Assembly: GCA_033764725.1 (NCBI GenBank) | Contig: JANRIR010000072.1 | Span: 1 to 64,000 of the forward strand | Direction of reading: 5' to 3' | DNA: 64,000 nt | Source of the DNA: RI-43 sp033764725 | GTDB lineage: Bacteria; Pseudomonadota; Alphaproteobacteria; Caulobacterales; Aquidulcibacteraceae | Shown: positions 25,161 through 33,705 of the stretch, piece by piece | How positions within the stretch are numbered: the stretch's first letter is position 1 | Layout of the letters: each line of letters starts with the position of its first letter | Notes under the pieces: model-generated | The model's input: only the letters and a program-made list of their open reading frames with translations | The model's database searches: none | What the model was told of the DNA's origin: nothing | Made by a program: the position numbers and the translations under genes

Positions 25161-25586
25161 TCACCGCGCGTAGACGCTGCGGGTGAGCAGCGACATCACG
25201 AGATCGCCGTTCTGGTTCAGCACGTCGTGATTGACGATGATGATGCCGCGCTGATCGTTCACCGGCTCTTTGGTCAGAAAGGTAAGCTTCACCGACAGCA
25301 CGTCCCCGGCCTGCGCGGTGCGGTACCAGCGCAGCGCGTCCTGCCCGAGGCGCGCCAGGATCGGCCAATCCTTGGTCTCCTCGAACACCATGCGCGACCA
25401 CAGCGCGAAGACGTGTCCCTGTGCGGCCGGCTGGCCTTCGATGGCGCCCGATTGCTGCGGCAGATACGGGCCGAAACGGTCGTGGAACAGCGCGATGTCG
25501 TCGCGCGTCAGCGCGCTCGCGCCGAACATGTGCACATAGCCCAGCGGGATGTCGTCGAAGCGCCAGGATTGTCCTTTCGGCGCCAT
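25161..25586 (-). CDS. MaoC-like hotdog dehydratase
   Basis: The 141-aa protein has the single hotdog fold of MaoC-like enzymes: FDDIPLGYVHMFGASALTRDDIALFHDRFGP, then FALWSRMVF and the DVLSVKLTFLTKEP strand, ending in VVNHDVLNQNGDLVM. The usual Asp-x-x-x-x-His catalytic pair is not obvious, so it may be a divergent hydratase or a thioester-binding protein. It lies 1 bp after the medium-chain reductase gene and is surely in its operon, suggesting joint action on an acyl-CoA or enoyl substrate. Confidence 0.78.
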   Translation of the reverse strand: MAPKGQSWRFDDIPLGYVHMFGASALTRDDIALFHDRFGPYLPQQSGAIEGQPAAQGHVFALWSRMVFEETKDWPILARLGQDALRWYRTAQAGDVLSVKLTFLTKEPVNDQRGIIIVNHDVLNQNGDLVMSLLTRSVYAR

Positions 25587-25587
25587 G

Positions 25588-26616
25588 TCACATCACCCCG
25601 GCCGGCAGCGGCGACGCCTGCACCAGCAATTTGCCGTCATGGGCGCCGGTGAACAGCCGCTTCAGCGAGGTCGGCGCGCCTTCCAGGCCCTGATCGATGT
25701 GCACCTTGTATTTGAGCTTGCCCTCCATCAGCCAGCGCGAGAGATCGCCGATGGCTTCGCCGAAGCGCGGCAGATAATCGATCACGATAAAGCCCTGCAC
25801 GCGGATGCGGTGCATCAGGATCGCCGCAAAATGTTTCGGCGGGGCGAAATCATCGGCGTTGTAGGTCGAGATCATGCCGCACAGGGGCATGCGCGAGAAA
25901 TTGTTCATCCGCGCCATGACGGCGTCCATGATCGGCCCGCCGACATTCTCGAAATTGACGTCGATCCCGTTCGGGCACAGCCGATCGAGCCCTGCGGCGA
26001 CATCCTCGTTCTTGTAGTCGATCGCGCCGTCGAAGCCGAGCTCTTCGGTGATCCAGCGGCATTTGTCGGGCCCGCCGGCGATGCCGACGACGCGCGCGCC
26101 CTTGATCTTGGCGATCTGGCCGACGATCGAGCCGACCGCGCCCGCAGCGGCGGAGACCACCACCGTCTCGCCGGGCTTGGGCTGGCCGATGTCAAGGAGG
26201 CCGAAATAGGCCGTCCAGCCGGTCAGCCCGAGCACGGACATGAACGCGCTCAAGGGCACGCCGGGAATTTGGGGGATGATCTGGGCGACGCCGCCCTCGA
26301 CGATCGTATAATCCTGCCAGCCGCCGATGCCGGGCGAGACGATCGCGCCGACCGGCTTGGCCGGGTCGCGGCTTTCCTCCACCACCCCCAGCACGCCGCC
26401 GCGCATCACGTCGCCGATGCCGACGGGCGGCATGTATTGGTCGATGTCGCTCATCCAGATGCGGTTGGTCGGGTCGAGCGACAGATAGATCGTGCGCACC
26501 AGGATCTGCCCGTCCGCGAGCGCCGGGACAGGGCTTTCGACGAATTCGAGGTCGCCGTCCTTGATCTCGCCGGCAGGGCGGCGCTTCAGGCGCCATTGGC
26601 GGTTCATGCGGGTCAT
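25588..26616 (-). CDS. Zinc-independent NADP-dependent medium-chain oxidoreductase (CurA/PTGR-like)
   Basis: The 342-aa protein is of the leukotriene B4 dehydrogenase/curcumin reductase group. It has the N-terminal NRQWRLKRRPAGEIKDGD, YLSLDPTNRIWM and the dinucleotide loop AAAGAVGSIVGQIAK followed by VVGIAGGPDKC. No zinc-binding cysteines are present. It should reduce alpha,beta-unsaturated carbonyls with NADPH in the cytoplasm. ATG 26616 (MTRMNRQWR) was chosen; ATG 26607 is nearly as good. The MaoC gene follows at once. Confidence 0.9.
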   Translation of the reverse strand: MTRMNRQWRLKRRPAGEIKDGDLEFVESPVPALADGQILVRTIYLSLDPTNRIWMSDIDQYMPPVGIGDVMRGGVLGVVEESRDPAKPVGAIVSPGIGGWQDYTIVEGGVAQIIPQIPGVPLSAFMSVLGLTGWTAYFGLLDIGQPKPGETVVVSAAAGAVGSIVGQIAKIKGARVVGIAGGPDKCRWITEELGFDGAIDYKNEDVAAGLDRLCPNGIDVNFENVGGPIMDAVMARMNNFSRMPLCGMISTYNADDFAPPKHFAAILMHRIRVQGFIVIDYLPRFGEAIGDLSRWLMEGKLKYKVHIDQGLEGAPTSLKRLFTGAHDGKLLVQASPLPAGVM

Positions 26617-26742
26617 GGGCGGTCGTCCTCCGTAATCTCCACTTTGCAGCACGGAACCGGGAGAACGAAAAGGGGGCGCGCGCCTGCGCCGCGACGGCGC
26701 GCGCCGTTGGCGGCGCGGGAGGGAGGCTTTATCTCCCTGCGC

Positions 26743-28845
26743 ATGATGCGCACAGCGATCCTGGCGGCGGCGATGGTCGCGGCGGCGTGTTCGGCGGCGG
26801 CCGAGCCCTTCCGCACGCCGCACATGGAAACCGAACTGCACAGCGCACGCGCCGCCGTGGCGCCGGGCGAAACCTTCACGGTCGTGCTCCGCCAGACCAT
26901 GGCGCCGGGCTGGCACACCTATTGGCGCAATCCCGGCGACAGCGGCGAGCCGACCGAGCTGACCTGGTCGGCGCCGGCGGGGTTCGTGGTGGGCGACATG
27001 GGCTGGCCGGCGCCGGAGCGGCTGCCGCTCGCCGGGATCATGCAATACGGCTATTCCGGCGAGGCGCTCTACCCGATCACGCTCACCGCGCCCGCGTCGG
27101 CGCGCCCGGGCGAAAGCGCTGCGTTCACGGTCGACGCCTATTGGCTGATCTGCGCGGACGTCTGCATTCCGGAGGAAGGCGTCCTGCGCCTGTCCGTGCC
27201 GATCGCGGCGCAGGGCGCGGACGATCCGGTCTGGGCGCAGCGGGCCGCCGCGGCGCGGGCGGCGCTGCCGCAGCCCTATGCCGGCGAAGCCCGCATCACG
27301 GCGGGCGCCCCCGCCATCTTGAGCGTCGCGCATGCCGGGCCGGTCCGCGATCCGTACTTCTATCCCTTCGCCCGCGACGCCGTGCGCCACAGCGATCCGC
27401 AGCCGGCGCAAGCGGGCGCGGGCGGCTTTTCCCTGGCGCTCAACGCCGGCGCGGGCGGCGCGCTGGGCACTGCGCCGCTGTCGGGCGTGGCGTCCTGGGA
27501 AACCCAGATCGACGGGGCATGGCGTCGGGTGGCGGTCGAGATCGCCGCGACGCCAGGCCCGGCTTTGCCCCAGACCAGCGGAACCGCGCTCGCGCCGACG
27601 GCCGCCGCCGCCGTGGACGCGCCGCCGACGGCGCCGATCGGGCTCCTCGCCGCGCTGGCGTTCGCGTTTCTCGGCGGCCTGATCCTCAACGTCATGCCGT
27701 GCGTGTTCCCGGTCCTGTCGTTGAAGGCGCTCAGCCTGGCGCAGGCCGCCCATGCCGGCGAAGCGCGCACGCACAGCGCGTTCTTCTTCGCCGGCGTGAT
27801 GGCGACGTTCCTCGCGCTTGCCGGCGTGCTGATCGCGCTGCAGCAAGCGGGCGCGGCTGCGGGCTGGGGCTTTCAATTGCAGCAGCCGGCGATCGTCGCC
27901 GGGCTTGCGCTGTTGTTCTTCGCCATCGGGCTCAATCTGGCCGGCGTGTTCGAGGTCGGCGGCGGCCAGGGCTTCGGCGCCCGGCTGGCGGCCCAGAGCG
28001 GCCCGGCGGGCGCGTTCTTCACCGGGGCGCTGGCGGTCGTGGCCGCGTCGCCGTGCACAGCGCCGTTCATGGCGGGGGCTTTGGGCTTTGCGGCGACGCA
28101 GCCCTGGTTCGTGTCGCTCGGCGTGTTCGCGGCTTTGGGCGCAGGCTTCGCCGCGCCGATGACAGCGCTTGGCTTCATCCCGGCGCTGCAGCGCGCCCTG
28201 CCGCGGCCCGGCCCCTGGATGGAGCGCTTCAAGCAGGTGTTGGCGTTTCCGATGTTCGGCGCGGCGGTGTGGCTGGCCTGGGTGCTGGCGGCGCAGACCG
28301 GCCCCAACGGCGTTATGGCGCTGCTGGCTTTGGCGACGGCGCTGGCCTTCCTGCTGGTGAGCCTGCGCTGGCCCGGCCTCTGGCGCGCAGCCGGCGCCGC
28401 GACGGTGCTTGTCGCCGCACTCCTGTTCTGGCGGCCGCTGACGACGCCGGCCGCCGCCCCCGCTGCGGCGGATGCGACGGCCGCGCTCGTGAGTGAGCCC
28501 TGGAGCGCGGAACGGGTGACGGCGCTGCAGGCCGAAGGCCGGCCGGTTTTCGTCAACTTCACCGCCGCCTGGTGCATCACCTGCCAAGTGAACGAGCGCG
28601 GCGCGCTGTCGAGCGCGCGGGTGCGCGCGGCGTTCGATGCGGCGAACGTCGCCTATCTCAAGGGCGATTGGACCAATCCCGATCCCGCCATCGCCGCAGA
28701 ATTGGCGCGCCATGGCCGCACGGGCGTGCCGCTCTACCTGTATTACCCTGTCGGTGGCGCGCCGCGCGTGCTGCCGCAAATGCTCAGCGAGGCGGCGCTG
28801 CTGCGCACGCTCGATCAATCCACTGGAGGAGGACAAGCGCGATGA
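26743..28845 (+). CDS. Thiol:disulfide transporter, ScsB/DsbD-like
   Basis: The 700-aa protein has a signal peptide (residues 1-21). The periplasmic N-terminal domain of the ScsB type (about 22-270) has WHTYWRNPGDSGEPT and a redox pair Cys137/Cys141. An eight-helix membrane domain (about 295-585) holds two conserved cysteines, Cys320 (NVMPCVFPVL) and Cys438 (ASPCTAP). A C-terminal thioredoxin-like domain has Cys611-Ile-Thr-Cys614. It moves reducing power from cytoplasmic thioredoxin to periplasmic proteins. The neighbouring redoxin overlaps by ATGA and is its likely partner. Confidence 0.93.
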   Translation: MMRTAILAAAMVAAACSAAAEPFRTPHMETELHSARAAVAPGETFTVVLRQTMAPGWHTYWRNPGDSGEPTELTWSAPAGFVVGDMGWPAPERLPLAGIMQYGYSGEALYPITLTAPASARPGESAAFTVDAYWLICADVCIPEEGVLRLSVPIAAQGADDPVWAQRAAAARAALPQPYAGEARITAGAPAILSVAHAGPVRDPYFYPFARDAVRHSDPQPAQAGAGGFSLALNAGAGGALGTAPLSGVASWETQIDGAWRRVAVEIAATPGPALPQTSGTALAPTAAAAVDAPPTAPIGLLAALAFAFLGGLILNVMPCVFPVLSLKALSLAQAAHAGEARTHSAFFFAGVMATFLALAGVLIALQQAGAAAGWGFQLQQPAIVAGLALLFFAIGLNLAGVFEVGGGQGFGARLAAQSGPAGAFFTGALAVVAASPCTAPFMAGALGFAATQPWFVSLGVFAALGAGFAAPMTALGFIPALQRALPRPGPWMERFKQVLAFPMFGAAVWLAWVLAAQTGPNGVMALLALATALAFLLVSLRWPGLWRAAGAATVLVAALLFWRPLTTPAAAPAAADATAALVSEPWSAERVTALQAEGRPVFVNFTAAWCITCQVNERGALSSARVRAAFDAANVAYLKGDWTNPDPAIAAELARHGRTGVPLYLYYPVGGAPRVLPQMLSEAALLRTLDQSTGGGQAR

Positions 28846-29486
28846 AATTTCCCTCACGCCGCACCGTGGCGCTGACCGGCGCGATCGCCGCCGCAGCCGC
28901 GCTGACCGCCGGCGCCCTGATCGCCGGCTCGGCGCGGGCGTCGGTCGTCATCGGCGCGACGGCGCCGGCGTTTTCCGTCGTCGATGCGTCGGGACGCACG
29001 CGCACCTTGAGCGAATTTTCCGGCCGCACCGTGGTTCTGGAATGGACCAATCACGGCTGCCCTTATGTGCGGAAGCATTATGACAGCGGCAATATGCAAG
29101 CGCTGCAGCGCGAAGCGACCGCGTCGGGCGCGGTCTGGCTGCAGGTGATTTCCTCCGCGCCGGGCGAGCAGGGCCATCTCGACGCCGCCGGCGCGCGCGC
29201 CCGCGTGCAGACCGACAACGCCGCGCCGACCGCGACCCTGCTCGATCCCACCGGCGTCATGGGCCGCGCCTTCGGCGCGCGCACCACGCCGCACATGTAC
29301 ATCCTCAATGGCCGCGGCCAGGTCGTCTATCAGGGCGCGATCGACGATCGTCCTTCGGCGCGGCCATCCTCGCTGGACGGCGCGACCAATTATGTCCGCG
29401 CCGCGCTGGCCGATCTCACCGCCGGGCGCCCTGTGGCCACGGCGGAAACCACGCCCTACGGCTGCAGCGTGAAATACGCGAGCTGA
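28842..29486 (+). CDS. Exported redoxin/peroxiredoxin-like protein
   Basis: The 214-aa protein has a long signal or anchor sequence (residues about 8-33, ending ARA). The redoxin fold has IGATAPAFSVVDASGRTRTL and the active site NHGCPYVRKHY with Cys73. A second cysteine, Cys208, is in the C-terminal YGCSVKY tail and could be resolving or form a mixed disulfide. This is the AhpC/TSA-like group common beside ScsB-type transporters. It is presumably kept reduced in the periplasm by the ScsB-like protein. Its ATG overlaps the upstream stop (ATGA), and a rho-independent terminator follows. Confidence 0.88.
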   Translation: MKFPSRRTVALTGAIAAAAALTAGALIAGSARASVVIGATAPAFSVVDASGRTRTLSEFSGRTVVLEWTNHGCPYVRKHYDSGNMQALQREATASGAVWLQVISSAPGEQGHLDAAGARARVQTDNAAPTATLLDPTGVMGRAFGARTTPHMYILNGRGQVVYQGAIDDRPSARPSSLDGATNYVRAALADLTAGRPVATAETTPYGCSVKYAS

Positions 29487-29510
29487 ACGCGCGATCACCG
29501 TCGAGACCGA

Positions 29511-29542
29511 AGGGCCCTCGCCAGCGCGAGGGCCCTTTGTTT
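29511..29542 (+). terminator. Rho-independent terminator after the redoxin gene
   Basis: A perfect 10-bp stem AGGGCCCTCG / CGAGGGCCCT closes a 6-nt loop and is followed by TTGTTT. It lies 24 bp beyond the redoxin stop and ends the ScsB-redoxin transcript before the amidase gene on the same strand. Confidence 0.85.
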
Positions 29543-29583
29543 ATGGTGCCGGCCACAGCCGAACACGGCGGGGAGGGGAACGC

Positions 29584-31065
29584 ATGACGATGGCGACCAC
29601 GCGGCGCGGCTTGATGGCCGGCGCCGCCAGCATGGCGGGCGCAGGCTGCGCGAGCGCGCCTGTCTCGGCGCCAAGCGATGCGATGGGCGATCGCGACGCC
29701 ATAGCGCTCGCCGCGGCCGTGCGCAGCGGCGAGGTGACGCCGAGCGCGGTGATCGAGGCCGCCATCGCGCGCGCGGAGCGCGCCAACGCGCAGCTCAATT
29801 TCATCGCCACGCCGACCTATCGCGAGGCCCGCCTCAACACCGTCGCGCGCGGGCCGTTCGCCTGCGTGCCGACGATGATCAAGGACCTTTTGCCCACCGT
29901 GGGCGTGCGCACGATGTTCGGCTCGCGCGCCTTCGCGCAATTCATTCCGGGCGAACAATCCGAGCTCGCCGGCGCGTTCAACAGCTCCGGCCTGGTGTCG
30001 ATCGGCAAATCCACGACGCCGGAATTCGGCTTCACCGCCACCACCGAGCCGCTCATCACCGGACCGACGCGCAATCCCTGGAACCCGGCCTTCTCCGCTG
30101 GCGGCTCCTCTGGCGGGGCGGGCGTTGCGGTGGCGGCGGGCGTCGTGCCGGTCGCGCATGCGAGCGACGGCGGCGGCTCGATCCGCATACCCGCCGCGAT
30201 CAACGGCCTTGTTGGGCTCAAGCCCTCGCGATTCCGTCTCATCCGCGCCGGGGCCGAGAACGAACCGCTGTCGATCTCGGTCAATGGCTGCGTCTCGCGC
30301 ACCGTGCGCGACACCGCGGTTTGGCTGGCGACGTTTCAGCGCCCGAGCGCCGATGCGGTCTATCCCGAATTGCCCGTGGTCACCGGGCCGGGCGAGCGGC
30401 GCCTGCGCATCGGGCTGGCGCTCAACGCGCAGACCGGCGTCGCGCCCGACGCGGAAGTCGGCGACGCGATCACTGCGGCGGCGGAGACGTGCCGGCGTCT
30501 CGGACACCAGGTGCGCGATTTTGCGCTGCCGATCGACGGCGCGGCGTTCGCCGCCGCGTTCACGACCTATTGGGCGTCGGGCGCAGCGCAGGTGAAGGCC
30601 GACATCGCGCGGCGCGCCGGCGATACGCCGCTGGAGCAATTGCTCGAGCCGCTGTCGCTGGGGCTCGCGGCGCAGTTCGAGGCCGCCCCGCCCGGTGCGC
30701 TGGAGCAGGCGCTCGCCGTGCTGCGCGACGCTGAAACGCGCTATGACGCCGCCTTCGCCGACATCGACGTGCTGCTGACGCCTGTGCTGGCGAAAACCAC
30801 CGTGCCGATCGGCGCGCTGGCGCCGACGCAGCCGATGGATGTGTTCCAGCGCATCGGCGATTACGTCGCCTACACGCCGCTGCAGAACGCCGCCGGCGCG
30901 CCGGCCATTTCGCTGCCGCTGGGCATGAGCCGGTCCGGCCTGCCGATCGGGGCGCATTTCAGCGCCCGCATCGGCGACGAGCGCACGCTGTTGGAGCTGG
31001 CGTTCGAGCTGGAGCGCGCAACGCCCTGGATCGACCGCAAGCCGCAGGTGTGGGTCGGGGCGTAG
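29584..31065 (+). CDS. Amidase-signature family hydrolase, exported lipoprotein
   Basis: The 493-aa protein has a twin-arginine-type start (TTRRGLMAG) and a lipobox-like AGAGC, so it is probably folded in the cytoplasm, exported and lipid-anchored. The Ser-cis-Ser-Lys triad is visible: Lys100 in MIKDLLP, Ser175/Ser176 in AGGSSGGAG and nucleophile Ser199 in DGGGSIRIPAA. It hydrolyses an amide bond of unknown substrate in the periplasm. The gene has its own Shine-Dalgarno (GGGGAGGGGAACGC). Family D repeats separate it from the next convergent gene. Confidence 0.92.
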   Translation: MTMATTRRGLMAGAASMAGAGCASAPVSAPSDAMGDRDAIALAAAVRSGEVTPSAVIEAAIARAERANAQLNFIATPTYREARLNTVARGPFACVPTMIKDLLPTVGVRTMFGSRAFAQFIPGEQSELAGAFNSSGLVSIGKSTTPEFGFTATTEPLITGPTRNPWNPAFSAGGSSGGAGVAVAAGVVPVAHASDGGGSIRIPAAINGLVGLKPSRFRLIRAGAENEPLSISVNGCVSRTVRDTAVWLATFQRPSADAVYPELPVVTGPGERRLRIGLALNAQTGVAPDAEVGDAITAAAETCRRLGHQVRDFALPIDGAAFAAAFTTYWASGAAQVKADIARRAGDTPLEQLLEPLSLGLAAQFEAAPPGALEQALAVLRDAETRYDAAFADIDVLLTPVLAKTTVPIGALAPTQPMDVFQRIGDYVAYTPLQNAAGAPAISLPLGMSRSGLPIGAHFSARIGDERTLLELAFELERATPWIDRKPQVWVGA

Positions 31066-31074
31066 CGGTGCGCA

Positions 31075-31142
31075 TGGAGCGCGGGCGCCTCGCCCGCGCA
31101 ACGCTGAGGCTTGCAGGCGCGGGCGAGGCCGCCCGCGCTCCA
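31075..31142. repeat. Palindromic repeat, family D (copy 1)
   Basis: The arms at 31075-31099 (TGGAGCGCGGGCGCC...) and 31117-31142 are reverse complements apart from one extra base. The core CGCGGGCG...CGCCCGCG also folds on itself. It occupies the 85-bp convergent junction between the amidase and the exported hypothetical protein. A related copy is at 36982-37055. Confidence 0.85.
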
Positions 31143-31150
31143 CTCATGCC

Positions 31151-31684
31151 CTATTCCTCCCGGCGGACGCGGTGGGGCGCGCCGTGCTCGGGCACGAGCA
31201 TGTAGCCGCCCATCGCGGCGCGTCGGATGGTGACGGCGTCGCCCGTGCGGATGCCGGCGACGCGGCGCGATTCCGTCTGCACCCAGACCTGATCGTTGGT
31301 CATCCGAAAGGCGACGCGCGGCCCGCGCGGTTCGATCCGGGCGATCTCCATTTGCAGCGCCTCGAGCGCCTCGGCGGCTTCACCCTCGCCGCCGCCAAAG
31401 CGCGGCATCACCAGGCGGGGCAGGCTCGGCAGGGAGAAGCCGAAACTCTCGCGCTCGAGGCGGCGCACTTGCTCGGGGCTGATGGCGGCGAAATCCCCCT
31501 CCTGCTGGGCGACGCGCAGCCGGCCGACGGCCTGGTCGTAGCAGGCGAGGCGGCGCGCATCGTCGGTTTCGGCGGCGCAGGCGTAGACGGCGTCGAGCGC
31601 CGCCGGCTGCTCCGGCGCCGGCGTCTGCGCCTGGGCTGCGACGGCCGTCATGATCCAGGCGGCGAGCGCCGCGGCGATGCGCAT
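31151..31684 (-). CDS. Exported protein of unknown function
   Basis: The 177-aa protein has a signal peptide (residues 1-19, cut after AQAQ). A short helical segment follows with two cysteines, VYACAAE...RRLACYDQAVG (residues about 33-52), which could form a disulfide. A Gly/Glu-rich linker leads to a C-terminal beta-rich part with QVWVQTESRRVAGIRTGDAVTIRR. I do not recognise the family; the ACYDQAVG pattern recurs in various uncharacterised periplasmic proteins. It is divergent from the peptide-binding lipoprotein gene. Confidence 0.75.
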   Translation of the reverse strand: MRIAAALAAWIMTAVAAQAQTPAPEQPAALDAVYACAAETDDARRLACYDQAVGRLRVAQQEGDFAAISPEQVRRLERESFGFSLPSLPRLVMPRFGGGEGEAAEALEALQMEIARIEPRGPRVAFRMTNDQVWVQTESRRVAGIRTGDAVTIRRAAMGGYMLVPEHGAPHRVRREE

Positions 31685-31773
31685 GTGTCATCTCCCCCTT
31701 GTGAGCGGCGCACTCTAGTCTGCGTGCTGTATTTGTCAGCCGCCCGGGCATGCGGGGGGCGTGGAGCACAGCG

Positions 31774-33402
31774 ATGACGGCTTGGAGCAATCGACGGCGG
31801 CTGTTGCAGGCGGCGGCGGGGTTGTCGGCGGCGGCGGCGCTGCCAGCCTGCGCCGGGGCGCGCACGGTCGGGCTCGATCTGGAGCGCCGCTCGCTCGACA
31901 TCGCCAACCAGGGCGAGCCGCTGTCGCTGGATCCGCACAAGGCGTCCGGCACGTGGGAGAACAACATCATCGGCAACATGTTCGTTGGCCTCACCACCGA
32001 GAACGAACTGGCCGAGCCGGTGCCCGGCATGGCCACCCATTGGGAGACTTCGGAAGACGCCCTGACCTGGACCTTCCATCTGCGCCAGGCCAATTGGTCC
32101 GACGGCGCGCCGGTGACCGCGCAGGATTTCGAGTTCGCCTTCCAGCGCATCCTCAATCCCGAGAGCCTGTCGGAATACGCCGCCGTGCTCTATCCGATCC
32201 TCAATGCGCAGGCGGTGAACGAGGGGACGCTGCCGCCCGAGGCGGTCGGCGTGCGCGCGCTCGACGACCGCACCGTCGAGATCAAGACGGAATTTCCCGC
32301 GCTCTATCTGCCGGCGCTGTTGAAGCACTACACGGCCTATCCGGTGCCGGCCCACATCGTGCGCGAGCACGGCAATGATTGGATCAAGCCGCAGAACGTG
32401 GCGGTGAACGGCCCGTTCCGCCTGGTGCGCTGGTGGTCGAATTACATCGTCCACCTGGAGAAGAATCCGCGCTTCTTCGATGTCGACAATGTCGTGCTCG
32501 AGCACCTTTATTTCTATCCCACCACCGACGTGAACACCGCTGCGCGCGGCGTTCTCTCGGGCGAGCGGGGCTGGAGCAGCAATTTCCCCAACAGCCAGTA
32601 CGACTCGCTGCGCCGCGAGGCGCCGGCCTATGTGCGCGTGGCGCCCTACATGCTGGTGCAGTATTTCAGCTTCAACACAACCAAGCCGCCGTTCAACGAC
32701 ATGCGCGTGCGCCAGGCCATGGCGATGTCGATCGACCGCGAGTTTATCGCCACGCAAATCTACAAGACCGGCGAACAGCCGGCCTACAACATCCTGCCGC
32801 CGGGCATCGCCAATTATTCCGGCGGGGTGAAATACCCGTGGGCCGACCAGCCGGTTCAGGCCCGCCGCGAGGAGGCGCGCCGGCTGCTGCAGGCGGCGGG
32901 CTACGGCCCGAACAATCCGCTGCGGTTCGAATTCTCGCACCGCAACACCTCCGACAATCCGCGCGTGGCGGTGGTGGCGCAGGCGGATTGGCGGTCGATC
33001 GCGCCCTGGGTGAACGTGGAGCTGGCGGGCGTCGAGACGCAAATCCATTACGCCAATCTGCGCGCCAAGAATTTCACCGCCGGGGACGGCGGCTGGGTGG
33101 CGGATTTCAACGATCCCAAGAATTACCTGTTCCTGTTCGAGACCCGCACCGGCCCGCAGAATTATTCCGGCTATTCCAATCCCGAATACGACCGTCTCGT
33201 CGCTGCGTCCGACGCCGAGCGCGATCCCGCCCGCCGCGACGGGCTGATCAAGGAGGCCGAGGCGCTGATGCTGAGCGAGGCGCCGATCAGCACGAACGTT
33301 TTTGGAACATCGCGCAACCTCGTCCATCCCCAGCTCACCGGGTGGGAGGGCAATGTCGAGGACATCCACCGCGCGCGCTGGTTCGGCCTGCGCGAATCAT
33401 GA
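31774..33402 (+). CDS. Oligopeptide/dipeptide ABC transporter substrate-binding lipoprotein
   Basis: The 542-aa protein belongs to the OppA/DppA family (SBP_bac_5). It has a twin-arginine-like NRRRLLQAAAG and a lipobox LPAC near residue 24, then EPLSLDPHKASG and TWTFHLRQANWSDGAPVTAQDF, both typical. No permease or ATPase gene is adjacent, so it is an orphan or shares a transporter encoded elsewhere (a complete set is at 57.8-62.6 kb). GGAG 8 bp upstream supports ATG 31774 over the in-frame ATG at 31750. A large TonB receptor follows after 303 bp. Confidence 0.9.
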   Translation: MTAWSNRRRLLQAAAGLSAAAALPACAGARTVGLDLERRSLDIANQGEPLSLDPHKASGTWENNIIGNMFVGLTTENELAEPVPGMATHWETSEDALTWTFHLRQANWSDGAPVTAQDFEFAFQRILNPESLSEYAAVLYPILNAQAVNEGTLPPEAVGVRALDDRTVEIKTEFPALYLPALLKHYTAYPVPAHIVREHGNDWIKPQNVAVNGPFRLVRWWSNYIVHLEKNPRFFDVDNVVLEHLYFYPTTDVNTAARGVLSGERGWSSNFPNSQYDSLRREAPAYVRVAPYMLVQYFSFNTTKPPFNDMRVRQAMAMSIDREFIATQIYKTGEQPAYNILPPGIANYSGGVKYPWADQPVQARREEARRLLQAAGYGPNNPLRFEFSHRNTSDNPRVAVVAQADWRSIAPWVNVELAGVETQIHYANLRAKNFTAGDGGWVADFNDPKNYLFLFETRTGPQNYSGYSNPEYDRLVAASDAERDPARRDGLIKEAEALMLSEAPISTNVFGTSRNLVHPQLTGWEGNVEDIHRARWFGLRES

Positions 33403-33705
33403 GGCGACGGCGCGCGGTTTGAACGGCGTTCGGTCAATTCCGGCGCGGACGGGTGCGACGAACGATCCAAAAAATGCGGCGAACTTGGACGGTCGTCCGC
33501 GGATTGCGGCATTTCGGACACAGTTTCGCCGCGTGTCCTAAATCGCGGCAACGTTTCATTGACCGTTTCAAGACAGACCACGCAAAAGAGTCGGCAAGAC
33601 CGGGGCGGCGCGCCGCACCCGAATTGGGCTGCGAGCGAGACAAAAAACACCAGCGCGCCGGCGCTGCGCCCGCATCCCGAATTGGACATCGAGTTGGAGG
33701 CCCAT
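33403..33705. other. 303-bp region without a gene, upstream of the TonB receptor
   Basis: No plausible coding sequence is present; an in-frame ATG at 33559 would extend the receptor by 49 residues but that stretch does not look like a signal peptide. A GGACAC (33516-33521) / GTGTCC (33533-33538) inverted repeat spaced by 11 bp could bind a regulator. The end carries the Shine-Dalgarno GGAGG (33696-33700) for the GTG start of the receptor. The region probably holds its promoter. Confidence 0.4.

Noticed and set aside
25588..28857. 1089-codon minus-strand frame as one fused protein
   Set aside because: Only its last 342 codons encode the medium-chain reductase; the rest is antisense to the ScsB-like gene and has no conserved sequence.
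33559..33705. ATG at 33559 as the start of the large TonB receptor
   Set aside because: It would add 49 residues without signal-peptide character before the true signal sequence, and it lacks a good ribosome-binding site, whereas GTG 33706 has GGAGG at the right distance.
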